DNA of 64,000 nt from Rahnella sikkimica (GTDB lineage: Bacteria > Pseudomonadota > Gammaproteobacteria > Enterobacterales > Enterobacteriaceae), in assembly GCF_002951615.1 (NCBI RefSeq), contig NZ_CP019062.1, forward strand, positions 4,402,001-4,466,000. Direction: 5' to 3'. The stretch's first letter is position 1. Every line of letters begins with the position of its first letter. Made by a program: the position numbers and the translations under genes. Positions 18,286 to 27,141 of this stretch are shown here, one piece after another. The notes under the pieces were generated by a model. It made no database searches. It was not told the origin of the DNA and worked only from the letters and a program-made list of their open reading frames with translations.

Positions 18286-19913
18286 CCGTAAAACCCTCCG
18301 TTAGTAAACTGGCTGTATCCGGCGTTGGTGGCGTTCCATTCCCGCTCGTTCATTGTGCTGGCTATAAGCTCGCGGAGATGGTTTGAATCGGTATCCGGTG
18401 TGGCGGTGAAACTGACATTGACGGTAGTTGCCCGGTTGTCGGTGAGGTTATTCCCCACGCTGGTTTTTGCCGGCTGATACATGTTCAGAACGCCACCGGC
18501 AGGGGAAATTCTCTCTACCGGCGGCGTTGAAACATCCGGGGCTGCGCCGGGCTCGTCGCCGCCAAAAATGGAATCCCACCCTTTTTTAGCCCAGCTAAAG
18601 ATTTCGCCGATCTGTGAAACCGCCTTGTTCAACGTGACAAAAACCTCGCCAATGGCGATGCCGACTTCTTTGCCTATATTGGTGTAGCCACTCAACTCGT
18701 CCTGACTGAATTTTATCGGTTCGAACAAATCGGTGATCCAGCCCAGTGCGCTTTGGAAAGGTGCAAACGCTTCACTGACTGGTCCCATCACGGAACTGAA
18801 GCCTTCAATTATGCCGCCAACTACGGCACTGATCGGTTCCCAGAGTTTTACGACGGCAATGCCAATACCGGCAATCAGCGCGATGACGGGAAGAAGCGGA
18901 AGCCCGATGGCGGCGAAAGCTGCGGCAATCGCGCCGCCGGTGCCGGTGAAAATGGTGCCTAACAGACCGGCACCGGCGATCAGCATATTCACACCGCTCA
19001 GAACCGGCGCAATGATCGCACCCAGCGAGCCCAACCCGCCAATAATCCCGGTGACTCCTAATGCCAGCCCGAGCAGCGAATTCACCAGCTGCGGGTTATC
19101 AGTAATCCAGGTATTAAGCGTGCTTAGCCAACCGGCCGCCGTCTGCGTCAGTTCACGCAGCGCTGAATTCTGGCCTTCAAACAAATTGATGCGCAGCGTG
19201 TCCCAGCCTGCGAACAGCTTTTTGATGTCGCCATCCAGATTGTCGCCTTTCACCGACACGGCCATCTGTGCTTCGGGCGTGACGCCATTCAGTTCGCCAG
19301 GCGTTTGCGCCAGAACCTGATCGGCATTCATGCCTTTTGTGGCCAGGTCTTTTTGTGTTGTCACGACTTCAGAAGGCGCATGGCCGGAGGCCGCCATAGA
19401 AAGCCCCTGCTGGCGCAGCGCAACAATGCGCGGATCGCCATTTTTCAGCCGGAGCAGAGACTGAACTTCGGAAAGCCCGGCCTCAAAATCTGCGCCGGGT
19501 TTGAGAACGCTTTTGGCCAGCTCGAGTTTCGGTTGTGCAAAAGCCAGTGCCGATGAAGCTGCATTTTTAAGTTGTCCGGTTTGCTGTTCGCGTTTCTTAA
19601 ATTGCCTCCCGATTTCCAGCCCTTTTTGTTCGATCAAAATCGGGCGTTGCTGGCGGCGCTCCTCCCCGGACTGATCGTTCGCGGCTGTTTTTACGCCGCG
19701 AAAGGCCTGTTTTTCCGCTGCTTTATCCGGAGAAAAAACCGACTCGTGGAGCGATAAAGAGGCATCAGTAATATCTTGCGACATCGTGCTGAATAAATTC
19801 TTGTCGGGTACCGTCGTATAGGTCTGCCAGACGTTGGCCGTCGCCTTGCGCAGCGACGCCAGTTCGTCGTTCATTTTTCCCAGCGTCGTGGGTAATTGTT
19901 CGAGATTACTCAT
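18282..19913 (-). CDS. T: Tail tape measure protein gpT (short form)
   Basis: A 543-aa tape measure. The N-terminal half is polar and helical (residues ~1-270), the middle holds long Gly/Ala/Ile-rich hydrophobic segments (~280-390), and the C-terminus contains the family-like HLRELIASTMNEREWN. P2 gpT is 815 aa. Since tape measure length sets tail length, this predicts a tail about two thirds as long as that of P2. The start overlaps the end of the E' frame by 8 bp, as expected for E/E'-T coupling. No frameshift or stop is seen. Confidence 0.9.
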   Translation of the reverse strand: MSNLEQLPTTLGKMNDELASLRKATANVWQTYTTVPDKNLFSTMSQDITDASLSLHESVFSPDKAAEKQAFRGVKTAANDQSGEERRQQRPILIEQKGLEIGRQFKKREQQTGQLKNAASSALAFAQPKLELAKSVLKPGADFEAGLSEVQSLLRLKNGDPRIVALRQQGLSMAASGHAPSEVVTTQKDLATKGMNADQVLAQTPGELNGVTPEAQMAVSVKGDNLDGDIKKLFAGWDTLRINLFEGQNSALRELTQTAAGWLSTLNTWITDNPQLVNSLLGLALGVTGIIGGLGSLGAIIAPVLSGVNMLIAGAGLLGTIFTGTGGAIAAAFAAIGLPLLPVIALIAGIGIAVVKLWEPISAVVGGIIEGFSSVMGPVSEAFAPFQSALGWITDLFEPIKFSQDELSGYTNIGKEVGIAIGEVFVTLNKAVSQIGEIFSWAKKGWDSIFGGDEPGAAPDVSTPPVERISPAGGVLNMYQPAKTSVGNNLTDNRATTVNVSFTATPDTDSNHLRELIASTMNEREWNATNAGYSQFTNGGFYG

Positions 19914-20375
19914 CAGTTTTTACTCCGCTGCGTTGCAAAGCCTTATGCCGCCAGTTCAGGAGCTCCGTCAGCGACATGCCGCCCATTTCGGACGGCGGCC
20001 AGTGGAAGATCACCGCGATGTCTGCCATCAGGTCATCGACGGTGAGGCGGGGCGCAATTTTTACGCCTCCGGTTTCGGTGATAAAAAACCAATCACCTTG
20101 CCAGCCAGCGCAATCAGGTCCGGCAATTCAAGGCGTGCGCATTCTTCTTTGGTCAGATTGGGCATCGTGATGCGCGGCAAAATAGTGATTAATGCGTCAA
20201 CATCCGCATTGGCCAGCGCTGCAAGACCGATGCCGCGCAGGCTGCCCGCTGTCGGTTTAGTAACCTGGATTTCGGTGATTTCGGTTTCGCCGCGTTTTAG
20301 CGGAACATCCAAAATGACAATATTATTTTCAGTCTGGCTCATGATTTTTCCTGTTGGATGCGATGAAGCCGGCAA
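19906..20375 (-). CDS. E': Frameshifted tail chaperone gpE+E' (programmed -1 shift)
   Basis: Near the end of E, the - strand reads GGT TTT TTA, i.e. the slippery heptamer T TTT TTA at 20082-20088. A -1 slip there bypasses the E stop (20061-20063) and continues for 58 codons to TAA at 19906-19908. This yields a ~156-aa product. The extension contains DLMADIAVIFHWPPSEM and SLTELLNWRHKA, which is the conserved E' domain of P2-like phages. The shifted frame has no start codon of its own at the right place, so it can only be made by frameshifting. The E:E+E' ratio is thought to guide tape measure packing. Confidence 0.9.
20061..20375 (-). CDS. E: Tail assembly chaperone gpE
   Basis: A 104-aa P2 gpE-family chaperone of tail assembly, the unshifted product (P2 E is 91 aa). 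Ribosomes that slip near its end produce the longer E+E' form listed separately. It follows FII by 25 bp. Confidence 0.9.
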   Translation of the reverse strand: MPASSHPTGKIMSQTENNIVILDVPLKRGETEITEIQVTKPTAGSLRGIGLAALANADVDALITILPRITMPNLTKEECARLELPDLIALAGKVIGFLSPKPEA

Positions 20376-20400
20376 GGTTCTGCCGGCTCAGGGAAGGGGA

Positions 20401-20910
20401 TTACAGACCGAGCGCGGTGCGGTGTTCCGCCAGACGGTCAACGCCATTGACGATTTCCACCATATTGACGGTGTCGATCTCAATCAGCTCTTTACCGTCG
20501 ATGGTCAGCTTGAAGTAAGTACACTGCGTGGTGACTTTGGTTTCAGTGTCTTCGCCCTGTTTGTATTCGCCGAAATCAAACTCTTTGTGGCGGCCACGCA
20601 TCATCACTTCAACCGCCGAAACGTCACCGGTGTCGTCACGTTGCAGGGAACCGGCAAAGCGCAGCGGGATATCCGACGTGCTGCCCCATTGCTGTAAAAC
20701 CAGTTCATCCAGACCGCCGATGGCCCATTCCAGCGTCAGCGCGTCGTCGTCCAGACCGAAGTCCACGGCGACCGAACCGCTCATGCCGCCGCCGCGATAG
20801 TTCTCCAGCTTGCGGGTCAGTTTTGGCAGGGTCAGGGAAGAGACCAGACCCAGATAACTGTTCCCGTCGTTGAACAGGTTCAGGTATTTCAATTTCTTAG
20901 GAAGTGCCAT
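20401..20910 (-). CDS. FII: Major tail tube protein gpFII
   Basis: A 169-aa tube protein (P2 FII is 172 aa), beginning MALPKKLKYLNLFNDGNSYLG. It forms the inner tube driven into the target cell on contraction. It lies 14 bp after FI. Confidence 0.95.
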   Translation of the reverse strand: MALPKKLKYLNLFNDGNSYLGLVSSLTLPKLTRKLENYRGGGMSGSVAVDFGLDDDALTLEWAIGGLDELVLQQWGSTSDIPLRFAGSLQRDDTGDVSAVEVMMRGRHKEFDFGEYKQGEDTETKVTTQCTYFKLTIDGKELIEIDTVNMVEIVNGVDRLAEHRTALGL

Positions 20911-20924
20911 GAGTTATTGTCTCC

Positions 20925-22094
20925 TTAGCTGTTTACGGACGCGGCGAAATTCACCAGATAAGAGTCGGTGATGCGCTGGCGCAGGGTGAGATCTTCCAGT
21001 GGAGGAACCGGGGTGTAGTCATAATCGATATACAATTTGCCGGCTTTCAGGGTTGCAGCGGTGTTCGCTGTTTCGTCGTACCAACAGTCGCCGTCGATGA
21101 TGTAACCCGCTGATTTCATTTCACGCAGTTTGGCTTTGATACCGTCGATCATGTCGCGGACCAGCGTCGGGGTCATCGGTTTATCGACCGCCCACATGTG
21201 CGCTTCGGCCATGGTGTCGGCCAGAACCTGCGCGGTGCGGGTGTAGTTCTCGAACAGGAACAGGGTGTCATCGCTGCAGGTACGGTTGCCCCAGAAACGG
21301 AAACCGTCTTTGCGCACCAGCGTGGTTACGCAGGCTTCGTTCAGCAGATCGGCATCAGTGCCGGTGGCCTGCAAATCCCAGAAGACGCTGGCAGAAAGGC
21401 CGGTAACACCATTGACGCCTACGTTGGATAACGTTTTGTGCCAGCCGGTTTCCTGGTCAATTTTGGCGCGCAGGCCTAATGCTCTGGCCGTTGCGTAAGC
21501 GACATCAGGCTTGCTGGTGGTGGTATTCCAGTTCACGAAATCAGGCCAGATCAGCATCAGCTCGCGCTGGCTGAAGTTGTCTCGATACTTGATGGCATCG
21601 GAAATGGTTTTTGCGCCATATACGCCGACATAGCCAAAAGCGCGCAACTGCTGGCAAACGCCCGCCAGCGCCGTGGCAACGGCCTGATTATCCAGCCCCG
21701 GAACGCCCAGAATACGCGGTTTTACGCCCAGTTCAGCCTGTGCGGAAAGCAGCGCTTTCATGCCGGTGTAACGGCCATTGGCATCAGAACCGCCAATAAT
21801 ATTGGTAGTGGTCGCCGCTTCATCTTCACCGGTGGCAACGCGAACCACGACGGTGACTGGTTTACACTGGTCAGCAATCGCCAGCAGTGCCGCACGCAGC
21901 GTGCCCGCAGTGCCCGCTTTACCGCTGGCGGCCAGGACGTCGGTGATCAGAACCGGCGTGTTGAGGGGAAATACAGTGGCATCCGCATCTTCTGCAGTAC
22001 ACACCATGCCGATAATTGCTGTTGAAACGGTGGAAATAACGCGGGTGCCGTCGTTGATTTCGACGACGCGTACGCCGTGATGATAATCAGCCAT
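20925..22094 (-). CDS. FI: Major tail sheath protein gpFI
   Basis: A 389-aa contractile sheath subunit (P2 FI is 396 aa), starting MADYHHGVRVVEINDGTR and complete to its C-terminal tube-contacting domain. A contractile sheath marks this as an R-type rather than F-type particle. It is the first gene of the FI-FII-E-T-U-D-ogr transcript, preceded by a terminator and a late activator box. Confidence 0.95.
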   Translation of the reverse strand: MADYHHGVRVVEINDGTRVISTVSTAIIGMVCTAEDADATVFPLNTPVLITDVLAASGKAGTAGTLRAALLAIADQCKPVTVVVRVATGEDEAATTTNIIGGSDANGRYTGMKALLSAQAELGVKPRILGVPGLDNQAVATALAGVCQQLRAFGYVGVYGAKTISDAIKYRDNFSQRELMLIWPDFVNWNTTTSKPDVAYATARALGLRAKIDQETGWHKTLSNVGVNGVTGLSASVFWDLQATGTDADLLNEACVTTLVRKDGFRFWGNRTCSDDTLFLFENYTRTAQVLADTMAEAHMWAVDKPMTPTLVRDMIDGIKAKLREMKSAGYIIDGDCWYDETANTAATLKAGKLYIDYDYTPVPPLEDLTLRQRITDSYLVNFAASVNS

Positions 22095-22168
22095 CAGGTC
22101 GACTCTCTCTGTTGTGGGTGGTGAAGCAAGGATGCCGGTTCACAAAAGAAAGCGCATTCGATGGCAGG

Positions 22169-22190
22169 CGTGGGAGGAATGGCACAACAG
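22169..22190 (-). promoter_or_regulatory. Candidate Ogr box upstream of FI
   Basis: The - strand carries TGTTGTGCCAT, giving TGT-N12-ACG (consensus TGT-N12-ACA), centred about 83 bp before the FI start. P2 has its F late promoter at the same place. The same 11-mer occurs upstream of V and X. Confidence 0.65.
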
Positions 22191-22215
22191 AGGGGGGCGG
22201 TCTGAATTAAGACAA

Positions 22216-22236
22216 TAAAAAAGCCCCGAAGGGGCT
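22216..22236 (-). terminator. Terminator after tail fibre gene G
   Basis: On the - strand, AGCCCC-TTC-GGGGCT followed by T6, immediately after the G stop codon. It separates the V-W-J-I-H-G transcript from the FI transcript. Confidence 0.93.
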
Positions 22237-22240
22237 GAGA

Positions 22241-22789
22241 TCAGGCCGGTATTTCTGGCCAGGTGATATTGGGGGCGGTGGATGTATCAATTCTATTTAC
22301 GAGAATCCGATAAATTATCCAGTTTGATAAGGTTTTTAGCTCATTCTCATTCGCCATTAAAAGTTCTTTTGCATCTTGTAATGGCATGATTATATTGGTG
22401 GCCTGATTTAATAACTGTTTCTTTTTTTCGACAGCAATTTCTTTGCTCTCAGATTTGGAGTAAATTCGGTTAACAATCTTTTCACCATCAAATGTCCAAC
22501 ATCCACCAGTAACTGGTAGAGTGAAATTATCAGGTGCGGAATCTAACTCCGCGATATTAAATGACTGTGGCCAAAGAGTGCTTATGTCATAGCTTGCTGA
22601 AATTATAAGCCCATTGGGTTCGTCATATACTATTTTTAACGAATCCTCTGAGAATTTTTTTTGTAACTGATACCAGTCATTGCCCAGGCTATCACCAATA
22701 AAATTTACCGAGTGAGTTGTGGCTAATATTTTTTCTTCATCGGTGAGGTCATGACGTAATGTAAAAGGACCGTATTTATTAATTTTCAT
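22241..22789 (-). CDS. G: Tail fibre assembly chaperone gpG
   Basis: A 182-aa protein in the G position. Its C-terminus (ELKTLSNWIIYRILVNRID then TSTAPNITWPEIPA) is typical of caudoviral tail fibre assembly proteins. The start at 22789 gives an ATGA overlap with the H stop, so it is translationally coupled to H. The open frame continues upstream to 22852 but that start lies inside H. The gene is clearly richer in A/T than its neighbours, as is the 3' half of H, which suggests the two were acquired together. Confidence 0.85.
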   Translation of the reverse strand: MKINKYGPFTLRHDLTDEEKILATTHSVNFIGDSLGNDWYQLQKKFSEDSLKIVYDEPNGLIISASYDISTLWPQSFNIAELDSAPDNFTLPVTGGCWTFDGEKIVNRIYSKSESKEIAVEKKKQLLNQATNIIMPLQDAKELLMANENELKTLSNWIIYRILVNRIDTSTAPNITWPEIPA

Positions 22790-24162
22790 GCGTACCCCAC
22801 TGTGTACCAAGCGCCACCGACTGCCTTTTGGAGAGGGCGAAGTCGTATCCAATAGTTAGAGCTTCCGGCATCTTTGAATGAAGTCATAACTCCGCCGCCC
22901 ATTCTTTCGTTATTACTACGCTCCTGGAACTCGGCAGAAGCAGCGAGTCTGATATCAGAAACGAAGCTCCCATATACCCAGTTACGGACATTATTTTCAG
23001 CAATGTTAGCCAGGTTTTGGGCATCGTTGTGGAGATTAGTATTATTGGCTGCGAGCCAATTATTAAGGTACCCATTCCATAGTGAACCATAAATGTTCCC
23101 GTCGGTATAATGGACAGCTGGGCCTAACTGGAGATATACATCTGGGCCATTAAGATGTAGTGAACCACCATTACGGAATGCATAATAGGCCTCTGCGCCG
23201 CCAGAGGATACATGAATTCCTAAAGCTGCAAATTGGCCTATTGTTTCTTCAAAATAAGTATCGGCAAACTGACCCCCATTGCCTTGAACACGGAATCCAT
23301 TTGTTGTGTTTGTATTAGCATTCACAGAATAGGAGCCATTCTTAGTGACTAATCCTTTTCCGTTTAGCGTCAGTTCATTTGAAACAACTAACGAATTTAT
23401 TGTATCGCCACTCACGTTTACGAATCTGTTATCTGACTCAGTGATGTTATAAGCACCTACGTCACCTGCCACCAAAGTTAAATCAGCATTTAAAGCTTTA
23501 CCGTTTATTTTCCTGGTGACAGGTACGCGCCCGTTAGCATTATCATTCGCAGATTTTGCCAGGTCATAAGACGTTTTCACTGCCTTCGGCGTTGCCGCCA
23601 GAACCTCGCTGGCGCTGTCGACCGCACTGCTCAGCTGCACAAATCCTTTTGCGGTCAGCGTTCCGTCCGGGTGTCGCCGTGAGGCTTCGTGTTCGGCCAG
23701 CAGGTTATTGACGTATTCTTCGGTGGCGATGACCAGCGTGTCGTCTATCGTCAGGGTTACCGCGTCAGTGTCGGTAACCGTTATCACCATGCGTAATGTC
23801 TGTGTGCGACCGGAGCCTTCCTCGAGTGTCGGTTTATAGCTGTCCGCCATATTGCTGACGGCAATCAGCTCTCCTTCGGATGAAAACAGGCCCATCTCGC
23901 GCATCCAGAAACCGCCCACACTGGCGGGAATAATCGCCTCGGCGATGATCCAGTTAGCATTTTTGTTGTCGGTCTTGATGGAGTTTAGCGGCAGACGATA
24001 CGTTTCATGCACCAGTGCCGTCTGGCTTGTGGAAGGCGTCGTTGCGCTGCCATTGCCGTCGCCCACAGCAAGCTGGGTAATATTGACGTCTTTTCCGCTC
24101 GCGATCGCCGACGCAATCCGCGCCTGTCCAAGAGCGGTGACGACTGATTTAAATTTGCTCAT
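22786..24162 (-). CDS. H: Tail fibre protein gpH (receptor-binding)
   Basis: A 458-aa tail fibre. The first ~170 residues (MSKFKSVVTALGQARIASAI..., DUF3751-type collar region) match P2-like fibres and attach to the baseplate. The rest is unique, more A/T-rich, with a polar repeat-like shaft and a C-terminal tip ending GGAWYTVGYA. P2 H is 669 aa, so this fibre is short. The tip should define which bacteria are bound. Confidence 0.88.
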   Translation of the reverse strand: MSKFKSVVTALGQARIASAIASGKDVNITQLAVGDGNGSATTPSTSQTALVHETYRLPLNSIKTDNKNANWIIAEAIIPASVGGFWMREMGLFSSEGELIAVSNMADSYKPTLEEGSGRTQTLRMVITVTDTDAVTLTIDDTLVIATEEYVNNLLAEHEASRRHPDGTLTAKGFVQLSSAVDSASEVLAATPKAVKTSYDLAKSANDNANGRVPVTRKINGKALNADLTLVAGDVGAYNITESDNRFVNVSGDTINSLVVSNELTLNGKGLVTKNGSYSVNANTNTTNGFRVQGNGGQFADTYFEETIGQFAALGIHVSSGGAEAYYAFRNGGSLHLNGPDVYLQLGPAVHYTDGNIYGSLWNGYLNNWLAANNTNLHNDAQNLANIAENNVRNWVYGSFVSDIRLAASAEFQERSNNERMGGGVMTSFKDAGSSNYWIRLRPLQKAVGGAWYTVGYA

Positions 24163-24173
24163 AAGATTCCTTA

Positions 24174-24701
24174 TCAGTTCGGGTAAACAGTGAGTATTTC
24201 GGCGTCATAGGCAGCTGTTCCCAGGTAAATTGTGCCGGGAACATCTTGCGTAATGGTCAGGCCAATCAGATGGCGGCTGGCGGGTTTGGCGTCATCAATC
24301 AGCCGCTCCATTTCTTCATACATCGCTTCATCAATGCCGGATTCGAGGACGCCGATATCGAGCTTAAACGTGCCCGGCGGATCATCGGTCTGCCACCATT
24401 CGCTGACATTGATGACGTAGCCGAGCGGCTCGACCACGCGCTTAATCGCGCTGATCGTGCCTTTGTGCTGATGGATGAACCACGCCGACTGAATGACGCT
24501 GCGTTTGGTCGCCGTTGGCCATTCGCTGTCCCAACGGTCAACGGAAAGCGCCCAGGCCAGATAAGGCAGGAATTTGGCCGGGCAGGTCTGCGGGTTCCAC
24601 AACGTTTTGAGGGGAACGCTGATCTGCGCCAGTTCAGAGCAGGCTTGTGCGGCGGCCAGTTCCAGCGGCGAAGATCCGCTGGGAAGTAACCTGTCACTCA
24701 T
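24174..24701 (-). CDS. I: Baseplate/tail formation protein gpI
   Basis: A 175-aa gpI-family protein (P2 I is 176 aa), with MSDRLLPSGSSPLELAAAQA and LWNPQTCPAKFLPYLAWALS. The start at 24701 is set by the family; upstream frame residues are not conserved and lie within J. It overlaps J by 8 bp. Confidence 0.93.
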   Translation of the reverse strand: MSDRLLPSGSSPLELAAAQACSELAQISVPLKTLWNPQTCPAKFLPYLAWALSVDRWDSEWPTATKRSVIQSAWFIHQHKGTISAIKRVVEPLGYVINVSEWWQTDDPPGTFKLDIGVLESGIDEAMYEEMERLIDDAKPASRHLIGLTITQDVPGTIYLGTAAYDAEILTVYPN

Positions 24702-25602
24702 CGGAGCCTCCGACCGTGATGGAATAGTGATTGCAATAGGACGCCTGCGTTTTATCGAGCACGATATCCGCAGCCGGTTGGGCGAGTTCGACGCGCTGGA
24801 CGCCTTCAACGTGTAAAGCCGCATAAATGGCGGATAAGCGGATATCGCGGCCTAAACGGTGCTGATCGCTGATATAGGATTTCAGTTTTTCTTCCGCAGC
24901 CAGGGTAATCGGTTCTGATTCAGGGCCGGGGTAGAGGAACAATGTCGCATCGATTTTATAAGGGACGACACTGGCAGACTGCACCAGAACACGGTCCGCA
25001 ATCGGCCTCACATTTTCGTCGTTGAGCGCAATACGGACCTTAGCCAGCAAGTCTTCTGGGGCAATGCCATCCGCCTCCCGCGACAATACGGAAATCGTCA
25101 CATTGGCCGGAGACGGGCTGATCACCGAAATGTCGGCAACGCGACCGTCGGCGGAAAGGCCGTGAAACTCGTAAGAACCGGACGGGCCCGCGACGCTCAT
25201 TCCTTCAAATGCCTGAGGAATGCGGCTGCGAAAATCTGCATCGCTTTCCATTACCGCTGCCGTCGGCGGGAGCGTCGTATTATCTGCCGGGGTCAGAACC
25301 AGCCTCTGGACACCGTTGTTCGCCGCCAGCTGATCCAAATCACTGCCCGTGGCATACGCCACCATCACCGCGCGGGCGGCTTCGTTGACCCGCTGGCGCA
25401 GGATCAGTTCGCGGTAGGCATTCTCCTGCAAGAGTTTGACCAGCGGCTCGGATTCGAGCGTCAGCGTGCGGCTGATGGCTTCCTGCTGATCGGCGGGATA
25501 CAGCGAAATCAGCGTGGTTTTCCGTTCTTCAAACAGGCTTTCATAATCCAGCACTTCGACCACATCAGGGGCCGGTAACTGGCTCAAATCGATTGTTGCC
25601 AT
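24694..25602 (-). CDS. J: Baseplate wedge protein gpJ
   Basis: A 302-aa protein, exactly the P2 J length, with MATIDLSQLPAPDVVEVLDY at the start. It builds the outer baseplate wedges with W and I. It begins 4 bp after W. Confidence 0.94.
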   Translation of the reverse strand: MATIDLSQLPAPDVVEVLDYESLFEERKTTLISLYPADQQEAISRTLTLESEPLVKLLQENAYRELILRQRVNEAARAVMVAYATGSDLDQLAANNGVQRLVLTPADNTTLPPTAAVMESDADFRSRIPQAFEGMSVAGPSGSYEFHGLSADGRVADISVISPSPANVTISVLSREADGIAPEDLLAKVRIALNDENVRPIADRVLVQSASVVPYKIDATLFLYPGPESEPITLAAEEKLKSYISDQHRLGRDIRLSAIYAALHVEGVQRVELAQPAADIVLDKTQASYCNHYSITVGGSDE

Positions 25603-25606
25603 AGTG

Positions 25607-25957
25607 TCAGCTCACAGGAATATTGAGAGAAAAATCGGATGCCGTATCGCGACGGTTTCCGGTCAGTTCCACGACCATTTTGCCGGTGTAATCGGTGTCA
25701 AAAGTAATGGCCGTGAGTGAAATACGCGGTTCCCAGTGCAGCAACGCGGTGTAGCAGATCGCCATCATTTGCAGGCGCAGTGCGTCGTTTTGCGGCTGGT
25801 CGATGAGCGATGAAAGCAGTGAGCCGTAGTTCCGGCGCATCACTCGGGAACCGGCCGGTGTGTTCAAAATGTTGCTGACGGACTGGCGGATATGATCGAA
25901 GTCTTCAATCGCCGTGCCGCTGTTTTTGTTCATCCCCAGGTACTTTGGATTACTCAT
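25607..25957 (-). CDS. W: Baseplate protein gpW (gp25-like)
   Basis: A 116-aa gp25/lysozyme-fold baseplate component (P2 W is 115 aa) with the family motif VSNILNTPAGSRVMRRNYGS. It overlaps V by 4 bp. Confidence 0.94.
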   Translation of the reverse strand: MSNPKYLGMNKNSGTAIEDFDHIRQSVSNILNTPAGSRVMRRNYGSLLSSLIDQPQNDALRLQMMAICYTALLHWEPRISLTAITFDTDYTGKMVVELTGNRRDTASDFSLNIPVS

Positions 25958-26595
25958 TGCGGGCCTCCGGTTTGACCGCCGCCAGTTTGTACACCGCTGT
26001 GGCGATGGGTATGTACCACGATGCCGTTAGACGTCAGGCTGCCGCCGCTGTGGGTTAAATTGCCGGTCAGCGTGCCACCTTGTTTCACTTCAAGAGAGCC
26101 GGTGGTCAGTTTGCGGGTGCAGACGACTTCCGGTGTATCCAGCGTGATGCGTGTGCTGGCGGTGCAGCGGATTTCCGGTGCGGTGACATCCACCTCCTGC
26201 GATGCGCTGATCACCGCCGTTTTGATGCCGCTGACTTTCAGGGCACCGTTCGCCGGTTCGTACTCGAAAATTGCGCCGTCCGGGAAGGCCAGATGCAGGG
26301 CATCAGCTGAAGCCGACGGCGCCGGTGAAGCATTGGAAAACACGGCCGGTAAGACGAACGCAGTATTCAGCTCGCCGCCCATCGACAGTAGTAAAACCTG
26401 TTCGCCCGGAGAGGGTGCCCACCAGCTGCGGGTGCGGCCCGCGCGGTGAGTCATCCACGGCAGCCACGCCGTCACGTTGCTTCCGGTCGTGACGCGGCAG
26501 CGGGCGTTGGGTAAATCCAGTTCAGACACCGTTCCGATGCGCACCAGATTGCCAATCAGACGCATGATGTCGTTGAGTTGAAAGTTTGTATTCAT
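25954..26595 (-). CDS. V: Baseplate spike protein gpV
   Basis: A 213-aa trimeric puncturing spike (P2 V is 211 aa). An OB-fold region (RCRVTTGSNVTAWLPWMTH) is followed by an SADALHLAFPDGA segment and a C-terminal beta-helix. The tip carries HTHRHSG; the HxH motif binds iron in the P2 spike. No good Shine-Dalgarno precedes the ATG. It is the first gene of the V-W-J-I-H-G transcript, following an Ogr-like element. Confidence 0.93.
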   Translation of the reverse strand: MNTNFQLNDIMRLIGNLVRIGTVSELDLPNARCRVTTGSNVTAWLPWMTHRAGRTRSWWAPSPGEQVLLLSMGGELNTAFVLPAVFSNASPAPSASADALHLAFPDGAIFEYEPANGALKVSGIKTAVISASQEVDVTAPEIRCTASTRITLDTPEVVCTRKLTTGSLEVKQGGTLTGNLTHSGGSLTSNGIVVHTHRHSGVQTGGGQTGGPQ

Positions 26596-26643
26596 GGGAT
26601 AAAGGATGCCGTTTCACAGGGTTGAGCGACAACTGATGGCCGT

Positions 26644-26664
26644 CTGCCAGCGGATGGCACAACA
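26644..26664 (-). promoter_or_regulatory. Candidate Ogr box upstream of V
   Basis: The - strand has TGTTGTGCCAT at 26654-26664, identical to the cores upstream of FI and X. The second half-site reads CAG instead of ACA, so the match to TGT-N12-ACA is partial. P2 has a V promoter at this place. Confidence 0.5.
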
Positions 26665-26676
26665 GTTACTATCGGG

Positions 26677-27141
26677 TTATTCGGTCCAGCTGCTGATCAG
26701 TTCGCCGTTGAGGTAAACCTGGCGCGGCAACGCGACGTTCTCCGGCAGCGGCGGTTCATGCAGATGAGTGATCGTCCGGACGCCATTTTCATCGGCGACC
26801 TGAACCCGCTCGGTGAGTTGCAGCGTGAATGACAGCGCTGCGCCCGGTTGTACAAACGCAAAATCGGTCAGCCGGTGTGTCGCGTTGCCGAGAATTTCAG
26901 GCTGATTAACCCGGAGCCAGTCGAGGATGGCGACCACCATCTGGTCTGTCAGACTTTCATCGGGCGCGTTGTCGTTGCTGACGCTTAACGTCAGCGGATA
27001 GCGGTATTCGAAGGACAATGAAGAGGCCGATGTGGCGACGATATTTCCTGCGCCAGTGGTCGTCACCAGCTTTTCAGGCGCGGACTGGAAAAAGGGAATT
27101 TGCTCAATCAGCCGTTGTTTTAGCTGTAGTGGTTTTTGCAT
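26677..27141 (-). CDS. R: Tail completion protein gpR
   Basis: A 154-aa gpR-family protein starting MQKPLQLKQRLIEQIPFF and containing SASSLSFEYRYPLTLSVSND. The family closes the head-proximal end of the tail. The start at 27141 is the family start; it overlaps the Rz1 gene by 38 bp. In P2, gene S follows R. Here V follows after an 81-bp gap, so S is absent. Confidence 0.9.
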   Translation of the reverse strand: MQKPLQLKQRLIEQIPFFQSAPEKLVTTTGAGNIVATSASSLSFEYRYPLTLSVSNDNAPDESLTDQMVVAILDWLRVNQPEILGNATHRLTDFAFVQPGAALSFTLQLTERVQVADENGVRTITHLHEPPLPENVALPRQVYLNGELISSWTE

